DNA of 64,000 nucleotides from Hydrangea macrophylla (taxonomy: Eukaryota; Streptophyta; Magnoliopsida; Cornales; Hydrangeaceae), in NCBI GenBank assembly GCA_033977485.1, contig CM066987.1:84687588-84751587 (forward strand). The letters are read 5' to 3'. Under the pieces are notes generated by a model. The model did no database searches and had not been told where the DNA came from. It worked only from the letters and a program-made list of their open reading frames with translations. The number at the start of each line of letters is the position of its first letter. The stretch's first letter is position 1. Below are positions 22,620 through 35,241 of this stretch, in pieces. Both the position numbers and the translations under genes were made by a program.

Positions 22620-25318
22620 TGTGGATACCAGCAATTTAGCCCACTTTTGTTTTTTAAAACATTTTTTCAAATTTCAAAGAGTCGCCACTTAATTTTTTTA
22701 GGAAAATTAAGAAACCATTTTTAAAAGGCAAACTGATCTTTTGCGAAATCAAAGATAATCTAGGTCCGGGGATTATGGAATGAAAGGGAAAGGAGCCCGG
22801 TGGACTAAAACACCCCCTTTCATCCTATCTCGTGATAGGCCTCTACTCATCATCCTATTTAATCAAATTAATAATCTAAGCATGCCCTTAACTAATACAT
22901 AGATATAAGTATACATATCATAAGCATGTCAAAAGGGGTGCAAAATTGCTAATGATAAAATATCATTCATAAGCCACATAATTCAAGTAGCAAGCAAAAT
23001 GATGTGCAAGTAGAGAACTAGAGAACTTACCCGGGATCCAGACGCGAAATGGGAAAAGTGCAATGCATACAAAGAATAGAAATACTAGGAAAAATGTCTC
23101 TAATCACATATACACATAAGGCAAGACCTAAGCTAAGGTGTCGCACGTGGAGTCAAAAATCAATAAAATCAACAAATGAAATAAACTAGAGAAGAGGTGA
23201 GAAGTCATAACTCCAAAGCGCTTCAAAACAAGGGTTAGTCCACATACTTCACACAATAATATGACATCAAATAATCAATCCTAAATCTCTAGCTTAGATC
23301 TATCAAGCATGGAAAGAATTGGCAAAACTATGAATTCTTTTTGATTAGTTGGAGTCATAGCACCTTTATAGATACATAAGCCTCAACTAGGAGCCAATGT
23401 GATGTCCATATAGGGGTGCTATAATCCCGACATGATCATAAAGAATCCATGGTTATGTTCAATTAGGTTCAACTAAGTCCAATTTTATCCAAGAATTAGC
23501 TCTAATCATAAACATTAACATACATAAATGAATAAATGATTATGAACAAGAATGAGATATGAATTTATTCACTAATTTGGATCACTTAGCCTCTGGATTT
23601 AAGCTAAATTATCATTATTCAAAACATGATTTGGGTCCCAAGATATTAGGAAACCATTTAAGTTAAAATCAATGAAACTAGACAAAAATAGTGACTGTTT
23701 TTCCTACATTACAGAGAGCAGATCAGGTTTTAAAAGGTAGAAAAATCATACTTCCAACGGTTGGATCTTAATGATTTTTTAATACCTCTGTGAGTCTAGT
23801 TTCTAACCCAAAAATAAAATCAAGGTTTGAACGGTTAGATCTCTGGGAATATGGAAAACACTAGACATCACTCAGGAATCTGCAACTCTCTGTCCAGAGA
23901 TCTTGTACGATTTTCTAAAAATATCAAAAAAATGAGAACCACTTAGATCTTTTTAGGGTATCTTCCTAACACATTAAAGTACTTAGAAAATTTTATTTTG
24001 GGTCAAGAAAGATCGATTAAGGTTCTAATTTATTAATTTTAAAAAGGACTAACTGTTCTGAAATTTTGGACAGAGAGTTGCTTGTTTTGAAATCATAAGA
24101 CCAAACCATCTTAGACATGGAATTTCATCAAAACAAAAATCACAGAAGTACTTAAATGGGTTATGAACATCCTCCAATTGGTCTCATCCAATTCCAATGA
24201 ACCATGATTCTATAGAAAATCTTTTATCACAGTTGGTTTATGGATTCATTGCACCTTTGTTGGATTAATGTTCACAGTTCGAATCAAACTTGATCCATGA
24301 TTCTAGAGAGAACTAGGATCAAGTATGATTATGATCATTTGGAGTAAATAATGAAATATGAAGAGATTCATAGATTTAGCCTTAATGGATTTCCATCATA
24401 GATCTCATAGCAAGAGGATCCTAAGGTCTTACTCAATCTTATGAACTCTTGAATATTCAAATTCCTTAAATTTCAACAAACAAACTATGAAAACTTACAT
24501 CTAAATCCTCTCTCAAACATATGATCCTTGAGGAAATTAGAACTATGATATACTACTCTCCTCTCAAATTAATGGTCCTTGGAGACTCAATGAAACCCAA
24601 ATCTACTTAAATCTCTATGGAATATAGTATGGATTCCATAAGATTCCTAGTAGGGAGATCCAAGTCATGAGCTAAGACTTGAACCCAATCAACTATGCGT
24701 AGATATGACCATGACCAATCTTAATCCCCAAATAAATCATAGGATCATAAGGGACTAGAGGATCAAACTCAAAGAGATCTAATGAGATATTGAAGATCTC
24801 ATAGATCCTATGAGAAGAATATAAACAAAAGAAAAGAAATCAAAGGTTATTTGAAAATTTCAAGTCAAAAATCTTTTAATCTTAAATCCAAAGCTCTATT
24901 TAGACCCAAATCAATGAAAATAACACAAGATCATTAAATCACAAATTCTATATGGTGTGTGATGAAATGAGGTAAGAAGAGAGGTTTTGAAATTGTGTAA
25001 AGTTCTTAGAACTATGAACTTGTGATTGAATTTGCCTAATTCTACCAAGCATTGAGAGGTTACCTCTATGACCTCAAGGATTTCTTCAATTTCTTGGGAA
25101 GCTCTTCCAAAATCCTCAAGTTCTCTATCCAATTCTTCAAGAAAACTCATCCTTCTTCTCTCAATTCTCTCTCTATTATCTCTCTCTCTTGTATCTCTCC
25201 AAGATTTTAAGTGAAAAGTTCAAAAGTAAGAGTCAAAGTCCCAATAATGGAGATGAAGGTCTGTTTATATAGACCAACATGACAAGGTTAAATGGGTAAA
25301 TTCGGGTGAAAACCCATG
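22620..25318 (-). repeat. Ogre-type LTR inserted in the PMD gene intron, left (3') part
   Basis: Begins TGTGGATACC with the target copy ATAAT just before it (22615-22619). Strongly similar, in opposite orientation, to 36240-38760. The minus-strand TATA is in 'tctatataaac' (about 25262-25273); only about 50 bp of U3 remain before the sequence is cut at 25318. The other end of this LTR is at 42845-42882 with a second ATAAT, and a 66-bp middle piece is at 30658-30723. About 0.85 kb of U3 expected between 25318 and 30658 is missing. Confidence 0.75.
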
Positions 25319-27955
25319 TGTGGATACCGACATTTGGGCCCACTTTTAAAACTTTTGAAACAACTTTCAAATTTCAAATTCAAAATCAAAGAGACGCCAC
25401 TTAATTTTTAAAGGAAAATTAAGAAACCATTTTAAAAGCAAATCGATCTTTTGCGAAACCAGAAATTCTAGGTCTGGGGATTATGGAATGAAAGGGGAAG
25501 GAGCCCGGTGGACTAAAACACCCCCTTTCATCCTATCTCGTGATAGGCCTCTACTCATCATCCTATTTAATCGAATTAATAATATAAGCATGCCCTCAAC
25601 TAATACATAGATATAAGTATACATATCACAAGCATGTCAAAAGGGTGCAAAATTGCTAACGATAAAATATCATTCATAAGCCACATAATTCAAATAGCAA
25701 GCAAAATGATGTGCAAATAGGGAACTAGAGAACACAACTCAAAAAGCCAATCTTTAATAACTATCACAGATTGAGAGAAATCACATAAACAATGAAGGTC
25801 ACTCAGAAACAGAGTCCGTACTATCGACTGAAATGTTGAAAAATCTTAGAAAATGAAAACAAATGATCTAGGGGCCCATTTTATACAGAAAGTTCCCTAA
25901 GACATGGAAGTTTAAGGGAAAAATAAGTTGGGACCACCCCTTTTGGAAATGTTTTCTGAAAAAGAAGTAAGAAGTTAACCAAGCTGCTGTGACAGCAGAG
26001 GCAGAATGTCTAGAAAGAATGTTTGGGTCCAAATGGACCATTTTTAAGTACTTCCAAGTCAAACCAAAAATCATGGGTGTTCTCTAATGAGTTAGGAAGA
26101 CTTTCCAAGTAGTCTTGCATCCATACATTGAGTATTGAGTTCTAGAGAAATCTTTGAACTCAAATCACTCACTATTTTGACTCACTGTTTTGAAGATTTT
26201 GGGAAAAACTTGAGTTTTCTTTCTTGAAATCAAAATAAGAGAGATTGAAGGGGGTTTTGAAATAGAGGTTTTGAAAATGTATTTTCAATACTCAATAAAG
26301 ATTATAGCCACTTGAAATGTCAACATCAAACTCATCATCAAGAACCTCCAAGATTGTCGGAGAGATTTATTTTTATTTGAACATAACTTCAAGAATACCT
26401 TGGAGGTATTGAAGTTATAATCATCATCTATCAAACATGTTTTTGAGGTCAAGAGCTACTATCCATAAGGATTCACTCACCTCAAACTTCATGTCATCAC
26501 TTAGATGATGATGAACTAGTAAGTAAATAAAGAAAATCAAAAAGAAATGAGGTGAGAAAAGATGAACATTATATAAACAAGCAAGCAAATAGATAGCAAT
26601 CAATAGATGATAGTCATGATGTATTGAACTTGTAGCTTGGTGTTTCACTCATAGATTTTGACATTTGGACATGGAAGTTGCTTCCTAACTCAAGAATGCT
26701 CAAGAATGGTGATTGGGGGTGTTTGGAATGTGAAGTATAAGAAAGGTAATGGAAGAAAACAAGATTAAAACTCACTTTCTATAGCAAAATAGTAGGAGGA
26801 AGCTCCTTTTCTCTCTTCTAAACCTATCTCTAGCTCTCTTCTTCTCTACAACTTTTCAAGCTTTTGCACTTGGCCCCCTCAAAATGAAGAGCAATGGGGG
26901 GTTTATATAGGCCAATTTGGGGTGGTTTTGGGGTTTTAGAAGTATTCCTATTGGCTCCAAACATCTGAAATCATAAAACTATGTCGTTTTGGTTTTAATT
27001 AATCAAAATGGAACCCCAAAATTATTTACAAAAACACACTGTTCTGGAGGGGAGTGCCGCGACGGCACTGGGCCAGTGCCGCGGTGGCGGTGGGCCAGTG
27101 TCACGGCGGCACTGCTCCTCCTTCGTCCAGATAATGCTGTTTAGGCTCCCAGAGGTTCCGGTATTCGCGAAAAGGCCCTATTTCGTCCAAAATTCACAGA
27201 AAATGCATACGAACTCCAAATTGAGGTTATGATATACCGTTAGAAAGGTATATAATGGAGTCTACTTTTCATAAAAAAATAAATCGGGGATAGGTCACTT
27301 TGAAAAGTTTTGCGGTATTTGCGATAAAAGCCGATTTGATCGCCTTTTTCGCCTTCGGAAATTCATAATAAACTTGTTTTAAATCCGAAAATTATGTGCG
27401 ATATACCGTTAGAAAGCTATTGACCTCTAGTATCCATGAAAAAATATTTGAAAATTATTATGATATCCCGGTTCTAAAGTCAAATTCTGGTCAAACTGGT
27501 CAAACCTGGGATTCCCGGGAAGTTCTGGGAACCTCTGGGAGCTCCCAGGAGCCGACGTTTTCGCTCGATTTTCTTTTAAAACTCATTTTAATACTTTCCA
27601 CATGATTTAGAATGATTCCAGTAAATTTGGACGTTTTTGGTCAAACCTGGTCAAACCGGTCAACGGGGACTTTCCGGGAACTTCCGGGACTTCCGGGGGT
27701 CTTTGGGAGCTGACGATTTCATCTGATTTTACTTAAAAACTCTTTTTTTTTTACTTTTCTTACAACATATCATGTTTCTAAAACTTTTGGACCAAATTTG
27801 GGAGTTTTCGGGCTTTCAGGGTCATTTTGGTCATTCTGAGCATTTTGAGAAATATAGCTAACTACCAGGAGTCCTTTTGAGTCTTTTTCGATCATTGTGA
27901 ACCACCAAGCTATGGGTCTCCTAAATCTGATAGCCGACAAAATGGGGTGTCTACA
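25319..27955 (-). repeat. Chimeric Ogre-type LTR
   Basis: It starts TGTGGATACCG and ends GGTGTCTACA. The first 415 bp or so (25319-25733) match the start of the adjacent LTR (22620-23030), whereas the rest from 'ccaaaaagccaatctttaat'-like sequence (25740) onward matches the Ogre-like LTR at 6570-8674. TATA on - is in 'ggcctatataaacc' (about 26912-26925). U3 carries a GC-rich cluster of 'gtgccgcg' and 'gcggcactg' motifs at 27046-27118. No target-site duplication is evident at its edges (ccatg / catat), which fits recombination instead of simple insertion. Confidence 0.65.
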
Positions 27956-29323
27956 CATATACTATCCATCATTTGTTCAGGTAGGCAATTGCCTTTTAAT
28001 TTTACTATCCAGGCAATGTACCTTGCCTAGTAAAATTAAACTGCTGACTTGGTTTAATCCTATAAATAACAACAGTGACTCAGATGGAGGGGATATTATT
28101 ATTTATAGCTAAGTGTATACCATCACTTAATTCTAGGTCAAGAGTTCCGTGAGGAACACCTCTGATGGAGAGGTGACCCACACCAACAATCACCCAAAGC
28201 ATTCTTTTAAAGAAGTTTGTACTGATGATTCAATGATCAACTACATCCGATGGGGAGGATGACACTAGAGCCATCACACAAAATTAATTATATCATCTAC
28301 AAACCAGTGATGGAGACCATGAGATTTATACTTGATAAATTCTCTCTCCCACTTAGAATTTTAGAAAACATTTTAGGGTTATAATTGTTTAGAAAAGCTT
28401 TTAATTTAATTAATAAAAAATAATGGAATGCTTGACAAGGATTAATTCATCCTTACTTGTGAAACCCACATGTGTAGATAATAAAATTATTCTATTCTTA
28501 TGATTTTAGAAAATAAGTACTTATGTTTTCAATTATGGAATTAGTTTTATTTCTAAATACACATGTAGTTATCCATCATTTTAAATTAATATAAATTAAA
28601 CATGCAGCTAGACATCTGAAATAGGTCTAGGAACAATTATCCATGTTGTCCTATTCATTAAACATGAAACAATAATAATCATTCAATCACACATAAATAA
28701 GGAAACCACAATAAAATAGGAATCCCACTATTATGGCCAAGCTGCAACTCTTGTGAAGAAATCTTCATTGAACCCGATTAGCTCTATGTCGCCACTACGC
28801 ACGGGGGTCGAGCTGCCCGGTCAGCTCGTGGGGTTTCTGGGGCAGCGCCCCGGAAGCTAAATTCGATTTACCATCAGTAACTACCTTCCAGAACTGTTTT
28901 CTGAAATAGCCTTCAGAAACTACCTCCAGATTGCTTTCTGAAACTGTTTGTAAACTGTCTTCACGAACTGTCTTCACGGATTTACTTCAGATATATTACA
29001 TAAACCCTATGCCTTCGTGAAGGAGTTCACATGCTATATATTTGTAGTAAATTAACCACGCATCAATCAGGCGTGGGATCCAATACATACAAATCATATG
29101 CCTCCATAAAGGAGTTCACATGCTATATCAAAACAGCAATATTAACCACGAATAAACCCATCGTGGGATCCAATCACACAAAACCAGCGACCATAATAGT
29201 GGAATAAGTACGCTGCAAAACAAGGGTTAGTACAGATCTATGTTCTATCCATCCATCAATGCACGCATAAGATCTGTTTTATTGGACAACTTGGTTGCGT
29301 CCAACCTATACGCAGAATCAACG
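27956..29323 (-). other. Non-coding interior of a copia-like element, truncated
   Basis: About 1.37 kb next to the primer site at 29324. No gag or pol motif is visible. Contains a two-copy repeat of about 90 bp ('aaaggagttcacatgctata', then 'cgtgggatccaatcaca') at about 29010-29180, a degenerate 'ctgaaactgtcttc' series at 28870-28985, and a GC-rich patch with 'cggggcgctgcccc' on - at about 28835-28855. The element ends at 27955 against the chimeric LTR, so its far LTR is lost. Confidence 0.5.
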
Positions 29324-29337
29324 TTGCTCCGATACCA
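29324..29337 (-). other. Primer-binding site of the copia-like element
   Basis: On - TGGTATCGGAGCAA follows the LTR edge at 29339. One base differs from the canonical TGGTATCAGAGC complementary to initiator tRNA-Met. This identifies the LTR at 29339-30657 as the 5' LTR of a minus-oriented element. Confidence 0.75.
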
Positions 29338-29338
29338 C

Positions 29339-30657
29339 TGTTAGTAAACTGCGTTCCCAGAATCCATTGACAGCGCGTATAAGTTGGTATTGCAAAAAAA
29401 TTACGTGAAAACTACAATAACCCTACAAGGGCGGAACTAGGGTTACCTTAAACTGCTAAAACGGATTGCTGTAGTAGACGAATCTAGAACACGGGCTCGA
29501 TAACAGCTCACGATCTTCTACCGTATTCCTTTACTGCCAGAATATCGAACTGAGTGTGGGCTACTTCGAAATCCTTTATGTTTCTTCTCTCTCTTTTTAC
29601 GTTCTCTTTTCTATTCCGAGTTATAATACTCTTGATGGAAAAACGCAAACTGAGGAGAGAGCCAAAGCAGCATATATATAGGCTACGATAGGGTCCATAA
29701 GAAGTTAATAAGGAATAGGCTTCCTTATGGAATTAGGAAACCCTAATTCGAACTGAATCAGATTCCTATTTCCATAAATTATAATTCATACCACTAAAGA
29801 ACTATAATTGCACTCCTACCCTTATCTCAAAAATATATTTTGAGCTCCATGTTATTAAATGCTTATTATCTCCCCATGTTAAGATTACAGATATCCATTA
29901 ATTAAATATAATTACTGACAATCATATTTAATTAATCTCTTAAAATTCCTTGAGATCCTCTGCTTAACTTATCTGATATGTCGGATACAAAATCCACCTG
30001 TAGGGTTTGACATAATCAAACCTTATAAGCTTTCTCAAGGGGATATCATCAATCTCAAAATTGAGACACGGATTCCATCATTAATTAATATCCATCACAC
30101 AATTAATATTGTCACCCAATCCAATGAGATATTGACCCATTTAAGGATCTCACCCTTTTAGGGATCAAAGTGTAAATATCAAATGTACGTGTCCATAAAA
30201 TAACTTAGGATTTAGAGCATAAGCACTCATAATAGTCATGAGGTATTAATTATCTTATAAGTCAGTATAAAGATAATTACCCCAAGTCGGTTCCGTTTAA
30301 TACACAAAATGTACCAGTATGGTGAGTTGAAACTATACCGTTTCCCGCAGTCAAGACAAAACTACTACAACACCATGCTGTAGTCCTACTGATGGTGTGT
30401 CCAATCCATCTAAGACTGTAAACCAAAATCTTACATTCTACAAGATCCGATGGTTTGATCTTCCGTGTGCAAGCCGAACTCTACACACCAAATCACCTAC
30501 TATGTAGAGTGAAAGACACACATGCATAATACTAAATAAACAATATAATACAAATATTGCCCACACAGATTCTCATAAAAAAATGGATTAACTGATTTTA
30601 TTAAATGAATAATAAATCAACTACATAAAGCATGGCTTTTAGTATATATCCCTAACA
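29339..30657 (-). repeat. 5' LTR of a copia-like element
   Basis: On - it begins TGTTAGGGATATATAC and ends CAGTTTACTAACA, with matching inverted ends TGTTAG/CTAACA. A TATA box lies on - in 'cctatatatatgctg' (about 29668-29683). The primer-binding site follows directly. The element is inserted in U3 of the Ogre-type LTR that continues at 30658; the expected partner target copy TCTGG on the left is gone together with the rest of the element. Confidence 0.75.
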
Positions 30658-30723
30658 TCTGGAAGATCTCCGAATTTCACTTGTCATCGTCATCATCGGT
30701 CATAAGAGGTAACCAATCCCCAG
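30658..30723 (-). repeat. Middle piece of the split Ogre-type LTR (U3)
   Basis: On - this 66-bp stretch follows in sequence from 42845-42882: together they align with the first about 100 bp of the related LTR at 35242 (shared blocks 'ttacctct' and 'gatgatga'). It lies between the copia-like LTR on the left and the Athila element on the right. Confidence 0.6.
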
Positions 30724-32038
30724 TGATCTTGTCAAAATCAAGATATAAAAGTATACTTACTTTTCTAAAGATTTGTAGTAGTGAAAGTAAAGATCGAACC
30801 CACAGAGATTGAATACTACCGCACGTAATTTTAAAACCTAAATCTAATTAATTATGAAAACAAAATTTTGATTTTGAATTTAATTAAACTAAGAACAATA
30901 AAATAAATCTAAATTATGAAAGCGATTTAAACGTGTTTTTATAGATATGTTTAAAGGAACCTAGGATTGCAAATCCACCACTAGCTTCATAATAGGAATA
31001 TTTATGCATTACTTTAGCTTATTACGTTGGATGATAATGGGAAATTGTAGCTACAAGCCCAATTCCTCCGTCAAGAAAATAACTATGGTTCAAGCACCAA
31101 CATAATCCATCTTTGGTTAGCATGAATTATCCCACACTAAACTAGGGTTGTGACATAATTTGTTTAACCTAGGCATGGACTATTCGGATACTTGATAGCA
31201 CAATTCAATTAAGCACCATTACATGTAAATAATCTAAACAAGCACAGCAAGCATAGATCCTTGAGCACACTACTATCAAAATAGATCTAAGACAAGAATA
31301 GATTTTGAAAGTAACGATTTAATCAACAAAAGCACGATTTATTTATAAAAATCCTCGAAACATGTAATCATCATCCATTCATAATAAAACTAAAATAAAA
31401 ACATAAATAAAACCCTATTACTTGCCTAGGGTTTCATTGAAACCCTAGATCTAGAGTTTAGTTGTCCATAGAATTGATGAACGGCAAGAGGTTGATGGAG
31501 GGAGGCCATGGAAATCTTTGGTCTTCTTCTTCTTCTCCTTACTTTCCTCTCTTCAATGGCTGAAATTTTAGTTGTATATTGGTTGTATATTAATTGTCCA
31601 AACCCTAAATTGAAGTAAAATAGGGTATATATATAGATTTTACAACAAGTTTTGGAAGCTTTCCTAACCCGAAACACACTAAAACTGCTATATTTTACAA
31701 CTGGACGCAATTAGGCAGTTTCGTTTGCGTAGGAATCATCAGTATACTGAAATACGCAAGTTCCTTTTTTACACAGGTCGCGCGCGCGCGAGCGCGATAT
31801 TAGGACCTCGCGCGAGCGGATCACGCGAGCGATTTCTGGGATTTCGCGCGAGCGGGTCACGCGCGCGATGTGGTTTTTTCTGTTTGCTTTTTCACCCTGT
31901 TTAGCTTGGTATACTTGATTTCTTCCAAATCCTATCAGAAAATAGAAAACGAAGTAAAAATATACAAAAAAACATGATAAAAAGGTACTAACAAACGCAT
32001 GTTAAGGCATATAAATAGGATTTGTTCTCTCCCGATCA
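30724..32038 (-). repeat. 3' LTR of the Athila element (1315 bp)
   Basis: Edges TGATCTTGTC and CTCCCGATCA form matching inverted ends. Matches 41530-42844 along its whole length. A TATA-like 'tatataccctatttt' lies on - near 31635. The CGCG-rich palindrome array lies at about 31773-31868. Confidence 0.9.
31773..31868. repeat. CGCGCGAGCG motif array in the Athila 3' LTR
   Basis: In otherwise AT-rich DNA, five related CpG-only motifs (variants of CGCGCGAGCG and ACGCGCGCGA) occur within 95 bp. Several form the palindrome CTCGCGCGAG. The same array is in the other LTR (42579-42668) with indels and C to T changes, and similar motifs are in the interior at 34440-34652. Confidence 0.9.
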
Positions 32039-32053
32039 CACCCCCAAACCTAC
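32039..32053 (-). other. Polypurine tract of the Athila element
   Basis: On - 'taggtttgggggtg' stands directly before TGATCGGGAG, the first bases of the 3' LTR. It defines the LTR edge and orientation. Confidence 0.75.
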
Positions 32054-32841
32054 ATTTTGCTAGTCCTCGAGCAAAACTAAAATAAAAATTAAAATACTAA
32101 TAACATGCTACTCCATTTTCGCATGAATCACGATTGCATTTAGCATGTGCAACACGCCTTTTAAACCTCTAGGTGTCCCTAGTCGGACGAGTGAAGTCTC
32201 GTGAGGGTTCTCATCAACAAGTTACCCACAACCATCTTTATTAACTTGTAAAGAAAAGTTTTATTAAAAACAAAGAACATAATATTCAATACTCCTTATC
32301 ATATAACAAAGATTTGAAATAGAATAACGAACAAGAAGAAACGGAATCAAACGTCCACTTACATCATGAAAAATAATCCCAAGCACATGCATCGTATAAA
32401 TCAATAGAGTTTCTCATAAAATTGCACGTGTGTGATATGGTAGACAAATGAACACGCACCTGTCATGAACTTGGAATTTACTTCGGATAACCAATTAACT
32501 ATGTCTCGACTACGAATCTCACAATGCCAATTACACTCTAAAATGAAACACTCAAAAACAGGTGTAATTTTTCTAAAATATGTGAGTAAAGGAAATATGT
32601 TTTCAAAACGAGAAATGCTCACATATGACTCGAAAAGGACGCATGACACGAAAGAACAGTAATCTCATGGATAGGATGCCAATAATCAAGAAAAATTAAT
32701 CATTACCATGTTTTAATCCCCCTCCCATCATTTTCATATCCGAACCATGTTTCCTAGGATCAAATAGGACTTTTCAAAGGTTGTAATGTGGCTCAGGTAA
32801 TGAAAAAGGATAGAAATGATTCATTAGGTAGCTTTAGAATG

Positions 32842-33182
32842 GCATTGTAAGGCATGTTCGATTTCTTTCATTCTCTCTTCTACCACATTCATCTTTTCAT
32901 TCTTCTTTTTTTCATATATTTTCTTTCTTTTCTTTTTTTTTATCAATAAATAATAAGGCATTGTAAGGCATGTTCGATTTCTTTCATTCTCTCTTCTACC
33001 ACATTCATCTTTTCATTCTTTTTTTTTCATATATTTTCTTTCTTTTCTTTTCTTTTTTTATCAATAAATAATAAGGCATTGTAAGGCATGTTCGATTTCT
33101 TTCATTCTCTCTTCTACCACATTCATCTTTTCATTCTTTTTTTTTCATATATTTTCTTTCTTTTCTTTTTTTTTTATCAACC
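32842..33182. repeat. Three-copy tandem repeat of about 115 bp
   Basis: Each copy starts 'ggcattgtaaggcatgttcg', continues through 'ctcttctaccacattcatc' and a pyrimidine-rich tract, and ends 'tatcaataaataataa'. Copies begin near 32842, 32958 and 33075; the last is cut short. Copies differ mainly in poly-T length, so the duplication is recent. Confidence 0.9.
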
Positions 33183-34439
33183 TTTTGTTTTTTTTTTCTA
33201 TCACCCTTTATTTACTTTTCTCTCTTTTCCCTTTCTTTTCGTTGCTTTTTGAATAATCAATCAATAAATAATAAGGCAACCACCCCAAACATCATCTTGT
33301 TCTCTTTTTCTTCTTAATCGACACATCGCCTTAATACCATTAAAAGTTGACAAATCTCTCAGTGGTAAACTCCAAGTTGGTCAAGTTGGAGCAAAAACAA
33401 GGGTAACAGTGATTAAAGAAACAGAACATTTTAACGGCTCAAAGGGGCGAACTAAGGAAATTTTATCATTTCGGTCGGTGATAAACAAAGAGAGCCTACC
33501 ATTATTTTCTAGGGTGATATAGTTCTTCAAAGTTTATGATGGAAGATTATTTAGCATGGTAACAAATATTTTAACTTGACTATCAATCAAAACAAGAATA
33601 ATGAGACTAAACAACAAGTAGATGCGCTATTTCAATTAAATTCGACAAACACAATGTGTATATAACCCTCTAAAAAGAAAAGATAGGCTCAAAAGCTCAC
33701 CGGGTCTAGTCTCCACCTTGTGTTATCTAGAAATCCGAATCATATTATAATTCACATCAGACATGTATTCAAGCGACCACGTGCAGTGCATAGATTTATG
33801 TGCAAATCTATGATATAAAACTACGATTCGAACGATACATGACCTAAAACGTTACATCATGACTTCGGCAAATGTTTAACCACATCTTCTCTTGTTTATC
33901 ATTCTATAACAATCCAAGTTACATAACAAGATGTATCAAATTTATATTACAAAAACGTCGGTAATCATCGTTAATTTAAGCACAAGAATCGAATTTTTTT
34001 TTAAATTAGTGCATAATAATGTGTATGTGTGTGCATACCCCCAAACCTAAACCTTTCATTGTCCCCAATGAAACAATATAACGAAAGAAAGGAAAGTATG
34101 TAAGGAAGGAACGACAATACCTCGATCTCGGCAATCACAAACAAGTGAATACAAAGGAATATATCAATAAAGTTCAATGTTACCTGTTACTACTTAACAA
34201 AAGAAAAGTAAACAAATAATAATAAAAGCTAACATATAAGTTTTTTTTTTTTTTTTTAAATAGAAACTAAACTATAAGTAAAAGAACGTAATGAAAAGAA
34301 AACAAATAGAAATTAAACTATCTAAACAAAGACAAACTTAAATGAAAAGAACTAAAAAGAACAAACAGAAAAGAAAATAACTAACCAGGTATGGGAAACA
34401 GAAGGTAAAAGACCTACAAGAAAAAGTGAAAAATCCCCA

Positions 34440-34652
34440 CCTCGCGCGAGCGGGTCCCTCCGAGAGGTAAACCTGAGGCCTCTGTTTTATTATTTTTAGA
34501 AAAGTTTCTAAGGCACAAGCTCGCGCGAGCGGTCCCCCTTGCGCGCGCGAATTTAAGCGCAAATAGATACTGAGGCTATATATATAAAAAAAAACTTGAA
34601 AAATTTTATCTATGGGAGAATCTCGCGCGAGCGACATGTCGCGCGAGCGGGT
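34440..34652. repeat. CGCGCGAGCG motif group in the Athila interior
   Basis: Four copies of CGCGCGAGCG, three of them within CTCGCGCGAG, plus 'gcgcgcgcgaa', spread over about 210 bp. They repeat the motif of the LTR array 2.6 kb away although the surrounding sequence is unrelated to the LTR. Confidence 0.85.
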
Positions 34653-34864
34653 CACTTTGGTCTTTTCCTCTTTTTCAGTATAAAAATGTATATAAGTTCA
34701 AAATAAATTATTCCCGACCCCCAAACCTGTTCAGAAAACTCAAAAAGGACTCAAAATAGACCAAAAATAATCAAAAATAAGAGAAACAGACGAAACAAAG
34801 CTTGGGTTGCCTCCCAAGAAGCGCTAATTTTTACGTCTTCAGCTAGACCGTTCTAGCTCAAGAT

Positions 34865-35241
34865 TTATGGAGGTTGTAACTCAGATTTTGTACCCCTTAG
34901 GATATCAGGAAGAGCCCGGTGGTAAGCAGAAAGCATATCGCTTTGTATTAATTCATTCAACGGTACATCCTTTTCGGTTTCAAATCGATTTCGTACCTTC
35001 TGAGTAAATTCGTCATTAAGATCTAAATTATTCAAATTCGTCTGCTCATTTTTCAATTTATTATTCTCCTCACTCACCTTTATTATGTTATTAGGTTCAG
35101 TTATTCGCCTTAACTCACTCTCCGCCTCACATAGGTAATCGTCATCCTTGGGAGGTTGATCAATAGTGTTAAAGACATTTAGTTTTAAGTTCATGTTCCC
35201 AAATGACACTTTAATTACCCCCGTCCGACAGTTAACACGCG
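34865..35241 (-). pseudogene. Athila gag-protease, part after the solo LTR insertion
   Basis: On - the frame opens at the insertion edge with 'RVNCRTGVIKVSFGNMNLKL', the segment that follows the protease domain in Athila-type polyproteins, and runs for about 110 codons through an Asn/Glu-rich linker to a stop at 34865. RT would start soon after in a complete element; here nothing follows. Joining it to the upstream piece at 38761 gives a continuous frame if one base lost from the right target copy is allowed for. Confidence 0.7.

Larger units (their letters stand above)
32054..34864. other. Non-coding 3' region of the Athila element in place of RT-integrase
   Basis: 2.8 kb without coding potential. 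Recognisable items are 'cctaaacctttcattgtccccaatg'-type sequence near 34045, 'gcttgggttgcctcccaaga' near 34800, both common in plant Athila-like non-coding regions, a three-copy tandem repeat (32842-33182), poly-pyrimidine tracts, and a second group of CGCGCGAGCG motifs (34440-34652). The pol region has been replaced or lost. Confidence 0.6.

Noticed and set aside
34338..34655. 105-codon minus-strand frame with hydrophobic C-terminus (membrane protein)
   Set aside because: It is read through the CGCG motif group and AT-rich untranslated sequence of the Athila element; hydrophobicity comes from poly-pyrimidine DNA.
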